Notes: a model not told the origin generated them from the letters alone. Shown: positions 7,659 to 15,387, counted from the first letter of the stretch. The stretch: 36,051 nt of DNA from Comamonadaceae bacterium (GCA_013297985.1 JAAFIY010000027.1:1-36051); one strand, 5' to 3'. Numbers and translations are program-made.

Positions 7659-8163
7659 CGACCTTCTAGGCAACTAGGGATTTCGCGAATCCTGGACCCT
7701 CTGCATGTCGCTGGCTAGTGAGCGAGTGCGCCATCGTCGTCGGCTGCGCCACAGTCCCTCGGCAGGCATGGAAGCGGGTGCCTACGGGCTGCCGCCGAAA
7801 TGCCCCCAGCCGAGCCTCCTCGTTGGGCGAGTGTGTTGATGTACGAGGCCCTTTTGGTGTGCCGAGGCCGTCGTAGCAAACGAATCAGACCGCGGGCAAA
7901 AGCGGCCTGACCTCGGACCTACCGCTTAGCACTGACGGGTGTGTCGCTCGCTCCCAGCGTTTTTTTTTCGGTGAGGCAACCCGCGTGTCGGCATGGCCGA
8001 CGCGAAGGCACGCCACAAAAGCCGGGCCTAGAGTGCTGCCGGGCGTGGTTTGCTGCAAGTGGAGGCGCACTCTGTGCGCTACGTCAGGCACAGCATTTGG
8101 ATAGCTGCGCATCCAAAGAACTTCAGGCAACTGAGACGGCTCGTAACCCTTGAACGCCTCGGC
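7659..8163. other. Long intergenic stretch, nothing recognisable
   Basis: About 500 nt separate marR from the VOC gene. A minus-strand frame at 7885-8130 is open but lacks a ribosome site and any recognisable motif. The stretch includes a run of nine T (around 7962-7970). I see no RNA gene, IS end or obvious promoter. It may be decayed sequence at the junction of two acquired units. Confidence 0.5.
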
Positions 8164-8571
8164 TCAAGCTTGCGTCGGCGGGGTGCAGTTGAACATCCAC
8201 TGCACCCCGAAGCGATCGGTCAGCTTGCCGTAGTAGTCCCCCCAGGGCTGTATTGCGAGGGGCGTCGTGACCTTACCGCCATTGGACAAACGCGCGAACA
8301 GGGCGTCCGTCGCGCCTCGATCTTTGAGCATGAAGATCATTGCCGAGCCCCGCATCGGTTCCGCGTCATCGTTATCCGACGCATAAAAACACACGCCTGG
8401 CCCCTCAAACTTGGCATGCATGATCTTGCCACTCATCGCATCCCCACCCGAAGGCAGTCCGCCTTCTCCGTAGCGAAGCAATTCCTTGACTTGACCTAGC
8501 CCGCAGGCTGCGTAGTACGCTAGCGCGGGCTCGCACTGCGTCGTGAAGAAGAGGTAGTTCGACAACTGCAT
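8164..8571 (-). CDS. VOC-superfamily protein (PhnB/glyoxalase-like)
   Basis: A 135-residue vicinal-oxygen-chelate fold protein. MQLSNYLFFTTQCEPALAYYAACGLGQVKE is the typical opening of the PhnB-like subgroup (strand, then helix over EPALAYYA), and the C-terminal GGKVTTPLAIQPWGDYYGKLTDRFGVQWMFN is the matching conserved end. Such proteins may be metal-dependent enzymes or binding proteins; the subgroup has no uniform activity. The start ATG shares one base with the tetR stop (TGATG), so it is translationally coupled to tetR. The longer upstream frame to 8715 runs inside tetR and is a shadow. Coupling to a regulator beside a glyoxalase gene suggests a role in handling the same reactive metabolite (inference). 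Confidence 0.85.
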   Translation of the reverse strand: MQLSNYLFFTTQCEPALAYYAACGLGQVKELLRYGEGGLPSGGDAMSGKIMHAKFEGPGVCFYASDNDDAEPMRGSAMIFMLKDRGATDALFARLSNGGKVTTPLAIQPWGDYYGKLTDRFGVQWMFNCTPPTQA

Positions 8572-9209
8572 CACAGGGCCTTTTTCGATGTGGCTTTGCG
8601 GGCCAATTTGGATGGAGCGGGCGCGCTCACACTTTCGCCAGCCAGCTCCAGCACTGCGTGGTGTAGTTGGCGCGCCAGCGGCTGGACAAGGGCGGGGTCG
8701 CCCACCGCGCGGCATAGCTGTACCCCGCCAGCGAGCATCGACAAAATCATCCAGGCTCGTTCACGGCGCAAAGCGGGCTTGATGGCGGGCAGCCCTTTGC
8801 ATAGCGCGGCCACTACCCGCTCGATGCCGTCCGTGTAGATGGCGCGGGTTTCGTCGTCGGAGCGCGCCACGTCGGCGGTCAGCCCAGGGACCACGCAACT
8901 GCTCGCCAAGTCGCTCAGGTGCTGCTCGCTGAAGTAGTAGTCCACCAAAGCTCGCATGCCGCCACCGGAGGGATCGGCAAACAAGCGCTCGATGTTGGCT
9001 GCGAACTCAGCCAGCCCCTGCTCCACAGCCGCCCGAAAGGCGGCCGACTTAGACGGAAAGTGTTTGTAGAACGCACCTGAGGTGACGCCAGCGGCGTGCG
9101 CAAGTGCGTCCACACCGACGCCCCCAAAACCGCCAGCGCGGAACCCGCGGCCGGCCGCGCTCAGCATGCGTTCGGCGGTCAGTTGCTTGTGTTCGGGGGG
9201 GTATCGCAC
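8571..9209 (-). CDS. TetR-family transcriptional repressor
   Basis: A 212-residue TetR/AcrR regulator. The DNA-binding domain covers about residues 10-55, with the helix-turn-helix GVGVDALAHAAGVTSGAFYKHFPSK containing the family hallmark (T/S-x-G-x-x-Y-x-H-F). The C-terminal ligand-binding half resembles the TetR_C domains of oxidative or electrophile-sensing regulators, and a Cys in LASSCVVPGL is positioned where some thiol-reactive members have theirs; the latter is speculation. The tail is rich in Lys/Arg/Ala. Divergent from the tautomerase-gloA operon with a palindrome between them, it very probably represses both directions. Confidence 0.9.
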   Translation of the reverse strand: MRYPPEHKQLTAERMLSAAGRGFRAGGFGGVGVDALAHAAGVTSGAFYKHFPSKSAAFRAAVEQGLAEFAANIERLFADPSGGGMRALVDYYFSEQHLSDLASSCVVPGLTADVARSDDETRAIYTDGIERVVAALCKGLPAIKPALRRERAWMILSMLAGGVQLCRAVGDPALVQPLARQLHHAVLELAGESVSAPAPSKLARKATSKKAL

Positions 9210-9251
9210 GGCGCAGCTCCAGCTTTTTTCAGTGTCCGAGGTCGATTGTAG

Positions 9252-9280
9252 TTGACAAGATAACGATCACTATCTACGAT
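9252..9280 (+). promoter_or_regulatory. Promoter with embedded TetR operator
   Basis: TTGACA (9252-9257) is followed after exactly 17 nt by TACGAT (9275-9280), a good sigma-70 pair reading toward the tautomerase gene. The spacer holds GATAACGATCACTATC (9259-9274), an imperfect palindrome of the form GATA-N2-GATC-N2-TATC. A dimer bound there would exclude RNA polymerase. The same site lies 50-65 nt upstream of tetR and could autoregulate it. Confidence 0.72.
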
Positions 9281-9370
9281 TGATCACGTTCGCTATCCAA
9301 TGTGCGCCTGACCAAGGGTGGCAATGGTGTGAACGCCCACCCCATCACCCACTCCTTCGAAGGAAGTCGT

Positions 9371-9793
9371 ATGCCGATCTCAATTCAAGTCACCCAGGGT
9401 CTACTCACCCCAAAAGGCGAACGCGAAGTCTTCGCCCGCGTGGCGGATGCACTGTTGCGCGTGCATGGCCTGGCTGGCAACAGCTTCATGACGCCAGCAG
9501 TCATTGGCCATCTGGATGTCTACCCCGAAGCCACGAGCTACGTCGGCGGCGTCCCGCAGTCGCTGGCCGTCGTTGAGGTGAAAGTGCCTTCGGTGACCTT
9601 CCCGAATCAGGATGTTCGCGACGCGTTCGTTGAGGAAGCGACCGACATCATTGATAGCCTCAAAGCGGGCTCCCACCCGCGTGAGCGCACCTTTGTCAAT
9701 GTGGTGTACGCCGTGGAGGGCACTTGGGGCATTGGCGGCAAGGCCTATACCAATGAAGCCTTGGGTCAGGCCATCGCACAAGCGGCCGCCTGA
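9371..9793 (+). CDS. Tautomerase-superfamily enzyme (4-oxalocrotonate tautomerase/cis-CaaD-like)
   Basis: A 140-residue protein starting MPISIQVTQG. After removal of Met, the exposed N-terminal proline is the catalytic base of this superfamily. Length is about twice that of the 62-residue 4-OT, as in fused two-repeat members. The region HPRERTFVNVVYAVEGTWGIGG carries the conserved Arg and the aromatic segment expected near the active site. ATG 9371 is preceded by a strong ribosome site (AAGGAAG) and gives the required Pro1; the upstream ATG 9302 does not. It is the first gene of a TetR-controlled operon with gloA and a second tautomerase. The natural substrate is not evident. Confidence 0.8.
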   Translation: MPISIQVTQGLLTPKGEREVFARVADALLRVHGLAGNSFMTPAVIGHLDVYPEATSYVGGVPQSLAVVEVKVPSVTFPNQDVRDAFVEEATDIIDSLKAGSHPRERTFVNVVYAVEGTWGIGGKAYTNEALGQAIAQAAA

Positions 9794-9794
9794 G

Positions 9795-10247
9795 ATGGCA
9801 GGCGCTCCCGATCGCGGCGCGTTCACCGGCAGCCAGCTCCTGCACACGATGCTGCGCGTGGCCGATTTGGAGCGCTCCTTGCACTTCTACACCGAGCTGC
9901 TTGGCATGAGGCTGCTGCAGCGCGATGACTATCCCGATGGCCGCTTCACGCTGGTCTTCTTGGGCTACAGCGACACGGCCGAGGCGGCCGCCTTGGAGTT
10001 GACGCACAACTGGGACACCGCGGGCTACCTAGTGGGCAATGCCTTTGGCCATGTCGCCGTGTCGGTGTTGGACCTCTATCAGGCCTGCGCAGATTTGCGG
10101 CGTGAAGGTGTGCCGATCGTGCGCGAGCCCGGCCCAGCCCATCACGGCCCCCCTGAACTGATCGCATTTGTCGAAGACCCAGACCACTACAAGGTCGAAC
10201 TGATTCAGCGCAGCCCCATGGTGCATCGCGCTGCCACCACTTTTTAA
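9795..10247 (+). CDS. gloA: Glyoxalase I (lactoylglutathione lyase)
   Basis: A 150-residue VOC-fold enzyme with all landmarks of GloA. The first metal ligand is His in LLHTMLRVADLERSLHFYTELLGM. Next come LRDDYPDGRFTLVFLGY-like sequence and Glu in AALELTHNWD, then His in FGHVAVSVLD and Glu in VEDPDHYKVELIQ. These four residues bind Ni2+ or Zn2+. The enzyme converts the methylglyoxal-glutathione hemithioacetal to S-lactoylglutathione in the cytoplasm. The start ATG lies one base after the tautomerase stop, so the two are translationally coupled. Control by a local TetR instead of constitutive expression suggests it serves a specific aldehyde-generating pathway (inference); a broader VOC activity is possible. 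Confidence 0.85.
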   Translation: MAGAPDRGAFTGSQLLHTMLRVADLERSLHFYTELLGMRLLQRDDYPDGRFTLVFLGYSDTAEAAALELTHNWDTAGYLVGNAFGHVAVSVLDLYQACADLRREGVPIVREPGPAHHGPPELIAFVEDPDHYKVELIQRSPMVHRAATTF

Positions 10248-10267
10248 ATTCATTGGAGTCTGATGCC

Positions 10268-10654
10268 ATGCCGCTTGTTCGTATTGACCTTGCGTCCACC
10301 ACGCCCCCAGTCCATGTGCAAGGCGTGGGCCGGGCGGTGCATGAGGCGCTTGTCGCCACCTTCAACGCGCCCGAAGCAGATCGGTTTCAGGTCATTGGAC
10401 GTCACGCACCGGACGAGCTGGTGTGCTCGCCGGAGTTCCTCGGCGTCGCCCACTCGGGACCCGTGGTTTTCGTGCAGATCACCTGCGCGCCTGGGCGCAG
10501 CACCGAGATGAAAAAGGCCCTATACCAGCACATCGCCCACGCGGTCTCGGCGCAGGGTTACTTTGCTGCGGCGGATGTGATCATCAATTTGGTGGAAAGC
10601 GCGCGCGAGAACTGGTCGTTCGGCAACGGCTTGGCGCCGTTCGCACAGGCCTAG
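10268..10654 (+). CDS. Tautomerase family protein (second, Pro1)
   Basis: A 128-residue member of the tautomerase superfamily, different from the gene at 9371. It begins MPLVRIDLAS, giving an N-terminal proline after Met removal, and ends with the signature ARENWSFGNGLAPFAQ typical of the Tautomerase_2 group. The segment DRFQVIGRHAPDEL is also characteristic. The start at 10268 is preferred over ATG 10253 since only it supplies Pro1. It lies 20 nt after gloA and completes the TetR-controlled operon; a perfect hairpin follows at 10744. Two distinct tautomerases around a glyoxalase point to successive isomerisation and detoxification steps on an unsaturated carbonyl compound (inference). Confidence 0.83.
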   Translation: MPLVRIDLASTTPPVHVQGVGRAVHEALVATFNAPEADRFQVIGRHAPDELVCSPEFLGVAHSGPVVFVQITCAPGRSTEMKKALYQHIAHAVSAQGYFAAADVIINLVESARENWSFGNGLAPFAQA

Positions 10655-10743
10655 GCATGGTGGGACGAGCCGGGCTCTGCACTGACGCAGGAGCAGTAGA
10701 AGGCATTTGCCTTTGCGTCGATGCCGAGCAGTTCTCCTGCCGG

Positions 10744-10774
10744 AGTTTGAACCGCCCCGGGGGCGGTTCAAACT
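10744..10774. terminator. Perfect 15-bp inverted repeat after the tautomerase operon
   Basis: Arms AGTTTGAACCGCCCC and GGGGCGGTTCAAACT flank a single central G, giving a very stable G+C-rich hairpin 90 nt after the operon stop. No T tract follows on either strand, so it is not a textbook intrinsic terminator; a bidirectional stabilising hairpin or a binding site is possible. Confidence 0.5.
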
Positions 10775-10837
10775 GTATGCGCTGAGGCCCCCCGCCACAC
10801 ATCATTCAACACATCAAGCGACGCTGTGATGTGCGTC

Positions 10838-11056
10838 ATGCAGCAAGAAATCGTACATGCGAACCACGTTCGCGTTGATGAGAGCCTGCTCAATAAGGCC
10901 TCCCTCTTTGCCGGGTCGCTGAACCGCACTGCGATGATCCGCAAAGGTTTGAAGGCGCTGATCGAGCGCGAAAGTGCAACACGATTGGCGGGTTCAGGTG
11001 CCAGCTAACCTGCGCTGAAGGCGGCACCGCGCCGTCGCATCGAGGCCAAAGTTTGA
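10838..11056 (+). pseudogene. vapB: Antitoxin gene vapB interrupted by a premature stop
   Basis: The frame from ATG 10838 (MQQEIVHANHVRVDESLLNK) encodes a VapB-like antitoxin: DESLLNKASLFAG, then TAMIRKGLKALIERESATRLA, the usual helix pair of the family. It stops at TAA 11006-11008 after RLAGSGAS. The same frame then continues without interruption as PALKAAPRRRIEAKV up to TGA 11054-11056, exactly the Pro-Arg-rich C-terminus found in full-length VapB, and this second stop overlaps the vapC remnant start (TTGA). So a single nonsense mutation has probably removed the toxin-binding tail. The truncated 56-residue product may still bind DNA. Confidence 0.72.
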
Positions 11057-11190
11057 CATTGGCCAATACCCCGGTAGAGGCGGATCACCTGTGCCCGGGC
11101 GATTGGCATGTGTGCACCCAGTCGAAGGCGCTCGGACGCTGGGGCGCAAATGCGTCTGTCTGTGGTGGGTGAAATCGCATGCGGCAATCT
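11053..11190 (+). pseudogene. vapC: Decayed VapC toxin gene
   Basis: Two fragments of a PIN-domain toxin lie in different frames. Frame 1 from TTG 11053 reads TLANTPVEADHLCPGD, which aligns with the VapC opening ILVDTSVWVDHLRxGD but has lost the first catalytic Asp (Asn instead). After a frameshift, frame 2 reads RLSVVGEIACGNL (about 11153-11191), matching the central PFVVGELACGNL block with the catalytic Glu. The second half of the PIN domain is not recognisable before the thiolase stop at 11275. The toxin is clearly inactive. Confidence 0.68.
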
Positions 11191-11274
11191 GTCCCCGCTC
11201 TACCGCACCCCGTGCCACCAAGCCAAAACGGGCGCCGCGTCCGTATCACTGAGAGCGCTGTACGCAACAAGCAT

Positions 11275-12459
11275 CTACACCCGCTCAAAAACCACCGCAA
11301 TCCCCTGCCCGCCGCCCACGCACATGGTGACCAGCGCGTAGCGGCCCTGGGTGCGGTGCAGTTCATAAATGGCTTTGGTGGCCAAGAAGGCGCCGCTGCA
11401 GCCAATGGGGTGGCCCAGGGCGATAGCGCCGCCGTTGGGGTTGACTTTTGCCATGTCAAAACCCAGGCCGCGCGCCACGACAATGGCTTGGGCAGCGAAG
11501 GCTTCGTTGCTTTCGATCAGGTCGATTTGATCAAGTGTGAGCCCGGCTTTTTTCAGCGCCAATTGGGTGGCTGGGATGGGGCCTTCGCCCATGATGTCGT
11601 TGGGCACACCGGCCACCGCGTAGCCTGCAATGCGCGCCAGGGGCTTGTGGCCGTTAGCAGCGGCCACGGTGGCGTCAGCCAGCACGCAAAAAGCGGCGCC
11701 GTCGTTGATGCCGCTGGCGTTGCCCGCCGTCACGCTGCCGTCTTTCTTGAAAGCGGGCTTGAGCTTGGCTAGGCTCTCTAGCGTGGTGCCGCCTTTGACA
11801 TATTCGTCGGTGTCAAAGCTCACGTCGCCTTTTTTGGTTTGCTTGACGATGGGCACGATCTGGCTGGCAAATCGGCCTTCAGCAATCGCCGCTGCGGCTT
11901 TGCGTTGCGAGTCCACCGCAAACTGGTCTTGCTCTTCACGGCTGATGCCCCACTTGGCCGCCAGGTTCTCGGCGGTGATGCCCATGTGGCCCACGCCAAA
12001 GGGGTCGGTCAAAGTGGACACCATGCTGTCGATGAGTTTGGTGTCGCCCATGCGGGCGCCGCTGCGCATGGCGGGGCTTAAGTAGGCGCCTCGGCTCATC
12101 ACCTCAACCCCGCCGCCTACGCCGTAGTCGCAATCACTCAGCAAAATATTCTGTGCCGTGGTCACGATGCCTTGCAGCCCGCTGCTGCACAGGCGGTTGA
12201 CGGCCATGGCCACACTGCTCATGGGCAGGCCCGCCTGGATGCTGGCCACCCGCGCCACATAGGCGCTGCGTGCTTCGGTCGGGATGGTGTTGCCCACCGT
12301 CACATAGTTGATTTGTTGCGGGTCCACCCCGCTGCGCTGCACGGCGGCCTTCATGACCAAGCCGCCCAGTTCGGCGGGCTCTATGTCGGCCAGTGAACCG
12401 CCAAACGAACCAATCGCTGAACGGGCCGCACTCAGCACCACCACATCACGCACCGCCAT
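11275..12459 (-). CDS. Acetyl-CoA C-acyltransferase (thiolase)
   Basis: A 394-residue thiolase of the biosynthetic/degradative acetyl-CoA acetyltransferase type. Catalytic residues are visible: Cys91 in [11 protein letters not shown] (acylated nucleophile), His350 in [15 protein letters not shown] and Cys380 in [10 protein letters not shown]. Full length with no signal or targeting sequence, so it is cytoplasmic. It condenses two acetyl-CoA to acetoacetyl-CoA or cleaves beta-ketoacyl-CoA; PhaA-type, AtoB-type and PcaF-type enzymes cannot be separated by eye. A Shine-Dalgarno sequence AAGGAG precedes the ATG. It stands alone between the vapBC remnant and the SOUL gene, with 152 nt upstream. 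Some members have NRLCGSG; Ser in the middle is a mild variation. Confidence 0.93.
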   Translation of the reverse strand: MAVRDVVVLSAARSAIGSFGGSLADIEPAELGGLVMKAAVQRSGVDPQQINYVTVGNTIPTEARSAYVARVASIQAGLPMSSVAMAVNRLCSSGLQGIVTTAQNILLSDCDYGVGGGVEVMSRGAYLSPAMRSGARMGDTKLIDSMVSTLTDPFGVGHMGITAENLAAKWGISREEQDQFAVDSQRKAAAAIAEGRFASQIVPIVKQTKKGDVSFDTDEYVKGGTTLESLAKLKPAFKKDGSVTAGNASGINDGAAFCVLADATVAAANGHKPLARIAGYAVAGVPNDIMGEGPIPATQLALKKAGLTLDQIDLIESNEAFAAQAIVVARGLGFDMAKVNPNGGAIALGHPIGCSGAFLATKAIYELHRTQGRYALVTMCVGGGQGIAVVFERV

Positions 12460-12588
12460 GGCTGTCTCCTTGCAAACGCCTCGAAAGTTGAAGGTCGAAG
12501 GCGACCTTGCTGAACCTCTCGGGATTTTCTCAGGCCGAGGCCCACCACGGAACGGACACCGATGCGCGCCGCTTGACGCGCATCAAGC

Positions 12589-12605
12589 CGGGCTGATTCA
12601 GCCCG
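12589..12605 (-). terminator. Hairpin after the SOUL gene
   Basis: CGGGCTGA and TCAGCCCG form 8-bp arms around one T, located 7 nt past the SOUL-protein stop on the minus strand. No clear U tract follows, so termination is only suggested. A second smaller hairpin (AAGGTCG/CGACCTT, 12491-12508) sits in the thiolase leader. Confidence 0.35.
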
Positions 12606-12611
12606 CGCGGT

Positions 12612-13229
12612 TCAGGGGCGCACAGCCAGCCAAATTTCATTGCGCCGCATGAACCACGGCGTGATGGGCGGGTTGTAGCGGGCCAGTACGGGTTCGCCTT
12701 CGGTGGCGACTTGGGCGGCGCCCAAGGCAGCGCGCAACTTGGCCAAATGTTCGTCGTAGTTGGCTTGTGACCAGGTGCCGCTGTAGCGGATTACTGCTCG
12801 GGTGCTGGCGGGCTCTTCGCGCAGGCGCACACGCGCATCGAGTGGCTCGGGCGCAGTGGCCAGGCTGACCTGGCTTGGCAGCACAAATTGCACCCGCATG
12901 CCCCCCCCGGTTGGGCTTTGGGTGACCGGTGCGGTCATGGCCATCTTGATCGGTTCGGGCGTCTGGGTGACGGGCGCCGTCATCGCCAGTTTTCGTTCGC
13001 CCTTGTTCTTGCCGAAGATGTAGCCCGCCAGAATTGGGAAGGCTTGGTTACCGGCATCAGGCGACGTGGTGTCTAGCACCACCTCAGCCACGACATAGGG
13101 CGCGTAGCGGCGCACCTCGACCTGCTCGGTGATTTGGCGCACCACTTCGTAAGTGGGCTCCTCTAGGGCTTGCACAGCCGTGGGTAGGGTCAAGGCGATG
13201 GGCAGCAGCAATAGCGCGAGGTGTTTCAT
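12612..13229 (-). CDS. SOUL-family heme-binding protein (secreted)
   Basis: A 205-residue protein with a clear signal peptide (MKHLALLLLPIALTLPTAVQA) and a SOUL/HBP domain. Family signatures are LEEPTYEVVRQITEQVEVRRYAPYVVAEV at the start of the mature protein, the FPILAGYIFGKNKG segment, two copies of MTAPVTQ (KLAMTAPVTQTPEPIKMAMTAPVTQS), and the end block LARYNPPITPWFMRRNEIWLAV. Eukaryotic relatives bind heme or porphyrin; the bacterial role is not established. The signal peptide implies a periplasmic location. It lies 152 nt upstream of the thiolase on the same strand with a hairpin between, so cotranscription is doubtful. Confidence 0.9.
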   Translation of the reverse strand: MKHLALLLLPIALTLPTAVQALEEPTYEVVRQITEQVEVRRYAPYVVAEVVLDTTSPDAGNQAFPILAGYIFGKNKGERKLAMTAPVTQTPEPIKMAMTAPVTQSPTGGGMRVQFVLPSQVSLATAPEPLDARVRLREEPASTRAVIRYSGTWSQANYDEHLAKLRAALGAAQVATEGEPVLARYNPPITPWFMRRNEIWLAVRP

Positions 13230-13295
13230 GGCAGCAGGCTAGCAGACCCCCAGTAGCCTTACAGCCACCACCCCAGTTCGCTTTGCCATGCTGGG

Positions 13296-13365
13296 CGTTT
13301 GCTACTCTTTTTATAGCTACTTAGGCTTATAAACAGGGCGCAAGAGCGCTTTTGACGTCAAGCCA
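13296..13365 (+). repeat. Dispersed Comamonadaceae-type repeat, copy 2
   Basis: Contains GTTTGCTACTCTTTTTATAG followed by CTACTTAGGC, then CAGGGCGCAAGAGCGC. It lies between the SOUL gene start and the 3' end of the hydrolase gene, the normal intergenic setting for this repeat. Aligns over about 60 nt with the copy inside the M16 gene at 27598. Confidence 0.65.
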
Positions 13366-13387
13366 CAAAGTGAAGGGCAGTGCGGCC

Positions 13388-14350
13388 TCATTTCATCGGC
13401 ACCTGCGCGTTCAAAAAGGCCAGCACATCGCGCTGCACCGTGGGCGCCTGCGCTTCGTGCAGCAAATCATGCAGCGCTTTGTCGTAGGTGTGCAGCACCT
13501 TCACTGAGCTGGCGGCGCGCTGCTGCAGCAACTGACTGCCCGCTGGGTCGGTGATGGTGTCGGCCAGGCCATGCAGCAGCAGCACCGGCACTTGGATCTG
13601 ACCCAGGCGGGCTTGCAAATCAGCCACGCCATTGAGCAAGGTGGCAATCGTGCGCGCGGGCAGCTTGTCGCGGCTCAGCACTGGGTCGGCCGCCAAGGCC
13701 GCGCGGGCGGCCGGGTCGCTCACGACGCGGGTCTCGTCCACCGCGTCCAGGCCGGCGCCCGGTGCCAGCGAAGAAATCAGCGACACCACCCGCCGCTGGC
13801 CGTCTGAGGTACCCGGCGGCGCCACCAAGGCCGCGCTGCTGATGACCGCACCAGCCAGGCCCTGCCCCTGGCGCGCCACTTGCTGCGCCACGATCAGGCC
13901 ACCAAAGCTGTGGCCGTACACAAACACCGGCACCTGGGCAAATCGTTGGCGCGCCTGTTGCGTGGCCAGCGCCAAATCAGCCATCGCTTGCTCGATGCTG
14001 TCTACCCGCTGGCGCGCGCCGCCTGATCCGCCATGGCCGCGCTGGTCTTGCGCGACCACCGCGTAGCCCTGGGCGTTGAGTGTGGCGGCCAGCCCGGCGT
14101 AGCGGCGTGCGTGGTCGTGCAGGCCATGCACCACCACCACCACTGCACGCGGCGGCTGGCTTGGGGGCGCCCACACGTAGCCCTGCAAACAATTGCCATC
14201 GGCCGCCTTGCTGCGGTAAGAGGTGAGGCCTGTTGGCGCGGCCCCCACGCAGTCTGAGGTTTGCGGTACCGCCGCCGCGCGCAGCGCCAGCACGGCGCCC
14301 AGAGCGGCGGCCGCTGCAACCACAACCAGGGTGAGATAAGTCTTGCGCAT
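13388..14350 (-). CDS. Alpha/beta hydrolase (monoacylglycerol lipase-like), exported
   Basis: A 320-residue hydrolase with an N-terminal hydrophobic export or anchor segment (LTLVVVAAAAALGAVLALRAAA). The fold landmarks are VVVVVHGLHDHARRYAGLA (oxyanion HG motif), DQRGHGGSGG, the nucleophile elbow YGHSFGG (Ser148), a late Asp in HGLADTITDPAGS and a His in DKALHDLLHE. This DQRGHG-GHSxGG set is typical of the Hydrolase_4 (monoglyceride lipase/lysophospholipase) subgroup. It is divergent from a LysR gene with 134 nt between, the usual layout for a regulator and its target. The substrate is not known; a monoacylglycerol or similar ester in the envelope is plausible. Confidence 0.86.
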   Translation of the reverse strand: MRKTYLTLVVVAAAAALGAVLALRAAAVPQTSDCVGAAPTGLTSYRSKAADGNCLQGYVWAPPSQPPRAVVVVVHGLHDHARRYAGLAATLNAQGYAVVAQDQRGHGGSGGARQRVDSIEQAMADLALATQQARQRFAQVPVFVYGHSFGGLIVAQQVARQGQGLAGAVISSAALVAPPGTSDGQRRVVSLISSLAPGAGLDAVDETRVVSDPAARAALAADPVLSRDKLPARTIATLLNGVADLQARLGQIQVPVLLLHGLADTITDPAGSQLLQQRAASSVKVLHTYDKALHDLLHEAQAPTVQRDVLAFLNAQVPMK

Positions 14351-14454
14351 GGATGGCTCCGGTCAATCGGTGAATGAGCGCTTAGGCAGCGCCTGAGTGC
14401 GCCATTGTTTTTTGTGCGTCAATTGAGATAAATAATCAAGAAGTTGAATCACCT

Positions 14455-14470
14455 GTATCAAATCAGATAC
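14455..14470. promoter_or_regulatory. Possible LysR binding palindrome
   Basis: GTATC and GATAC are separated by six bases and include a T-N11-A pattern, the LysR box form. The site ends 14 nt before the lysR ATG, a position suited to autorepression. The surrounding region is A+T-rich compared with neighbours. No experimental support; symmetry is only 5 bp per arm. Confidence 0.4.
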
Positions 14471-14484
14471 CAAAATGGCGACCC

Positions 14485-15387
14485 ATGACCCTTGAACAAC
14501 TGCGCGTGCTCGTGAAAGTGATCGAGTCCGGCAGCTTCACCCGCGCCGCTGACTTGCTGGACACGCCCCGCAGCCACGTCAGCCGGGTGGTGGCGCAGCT
14601 CGAAGCCGAGTTGGGCGTGCAGTTGCTCGAGCGCACCACCCGCACCATGTCAGTGAGCGAAGCGGGCCGCGCGGTGTACGAGCGTGCGCAAAGCGTGCTG
14701 GCCACCATCGACGACACCTTGCGCTTGGTGCAGCAAGCTCGGGCTGAACCGCGGGGCGTGCTGCGGCTGACCTGCGGGGTTGAATTCGGTATTGCCGCAG
14801 TCGGGGCCTGGGTGGAAGCCTTCTTGGAACGCCATCCGCAAGTCACGGTGGAGGCCGAATACGCCAGCCGCGACATCGATCTGGTGCACGAGGGCTTTGA
14901 CTTGGCTATTCGCAGCGGGCCGCTGCCCGATTCACGTTTGGTGGCGCGGCCCTTGGGTGAGTTTGTCTACGGGCTGTATGCCAGCCCCGCGTATGTGCAA
15001 GCACACCCGGCGCCGCGCCAGCCTAACGATCTGGCCGCGCACCAGTTGGTGGTGTTCACCGGTGACAGCCCCCGCACCAACTGGACGCTGCATCAAGGCG
15101 CACGCCGCGAAGTGCTGAAAGTGGGGCCACTGGCGCGGCTGCGGGTGAACACGGGCGCATCGGTACGCAGCGCGCTGGTACGCGGCCTGGGCATTGGTCA
15201 GTTGCCCAGCGTGGTGGCTGACGACTTGGTGCGCAGCGGCGCCTTGGTGCCGGTGTTGCCCCGTTGGCGGCCCGCCCCGGTGCCTGTGCTGGCGGTGTAC
15301 CCCAGCCACCGGTACCTGACACCCAAGGTCAAGGCCTTTGTCGAGCTGGCGTCTGCGCTGTTCCCCGCGCCAGGGCGCGCTACTTGA
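14485..15387 (+). CDS. LysR-family transcriptional regulator
   Basis: A 300-residue LTTR. The N-terminal winged helix-turn-helix reads MTLEQLRVLVKVIESGSFTRAADLLDTPRSHVSRVVAQLEAELGVQLLERTTR-like, with the LERTTRTMSVSEAG extension typical of the DsdA/AaeR-like LysR subgroup. The C-terminal substrate-binding domain covers about residues 90-290. It is divergent from the hydrolase gene at 13388-14350, the likely target, and overlaps the convergent YHS gene by 8 nt at the 3' end. The ligand is not predictable. A weak or absent Shine-Dalgarno sequence precedes the ATG, consistent with low expression. Confidence 0.9.
   Translation: MTLEQLRVLVKVIESGSFTRAADLLDTPRSHVSRVVAQLEAELGVQLLERTTRTMSVSEAGRAVYERAQSVLATIDDTLRLVQQARAEPRGVLRLTCGVEFGIAAVGAWVEAFLERHPQVTVEAEYASRDIDLVHEGFDLAIRSGPLPDSRLVARPLGEFVYGLYASPAYVQAHPAPRQPNDLAAHQLVVFTGDSPRTNWTLHQGARREVLKVGPLARLRVNTGASVRSALVRGLGIGQLPSVVADDLVRSGALVPVLPRWRPAPVPVLAVYPSHRYLTPKVKAFVELASALFPAPGRAT

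Noticed and set aside
7885..8130. 81-codon minus-strand frame between the VOC and marR genes
   Set aside because: No ribosome site and no motif; includes a homopolymer run.
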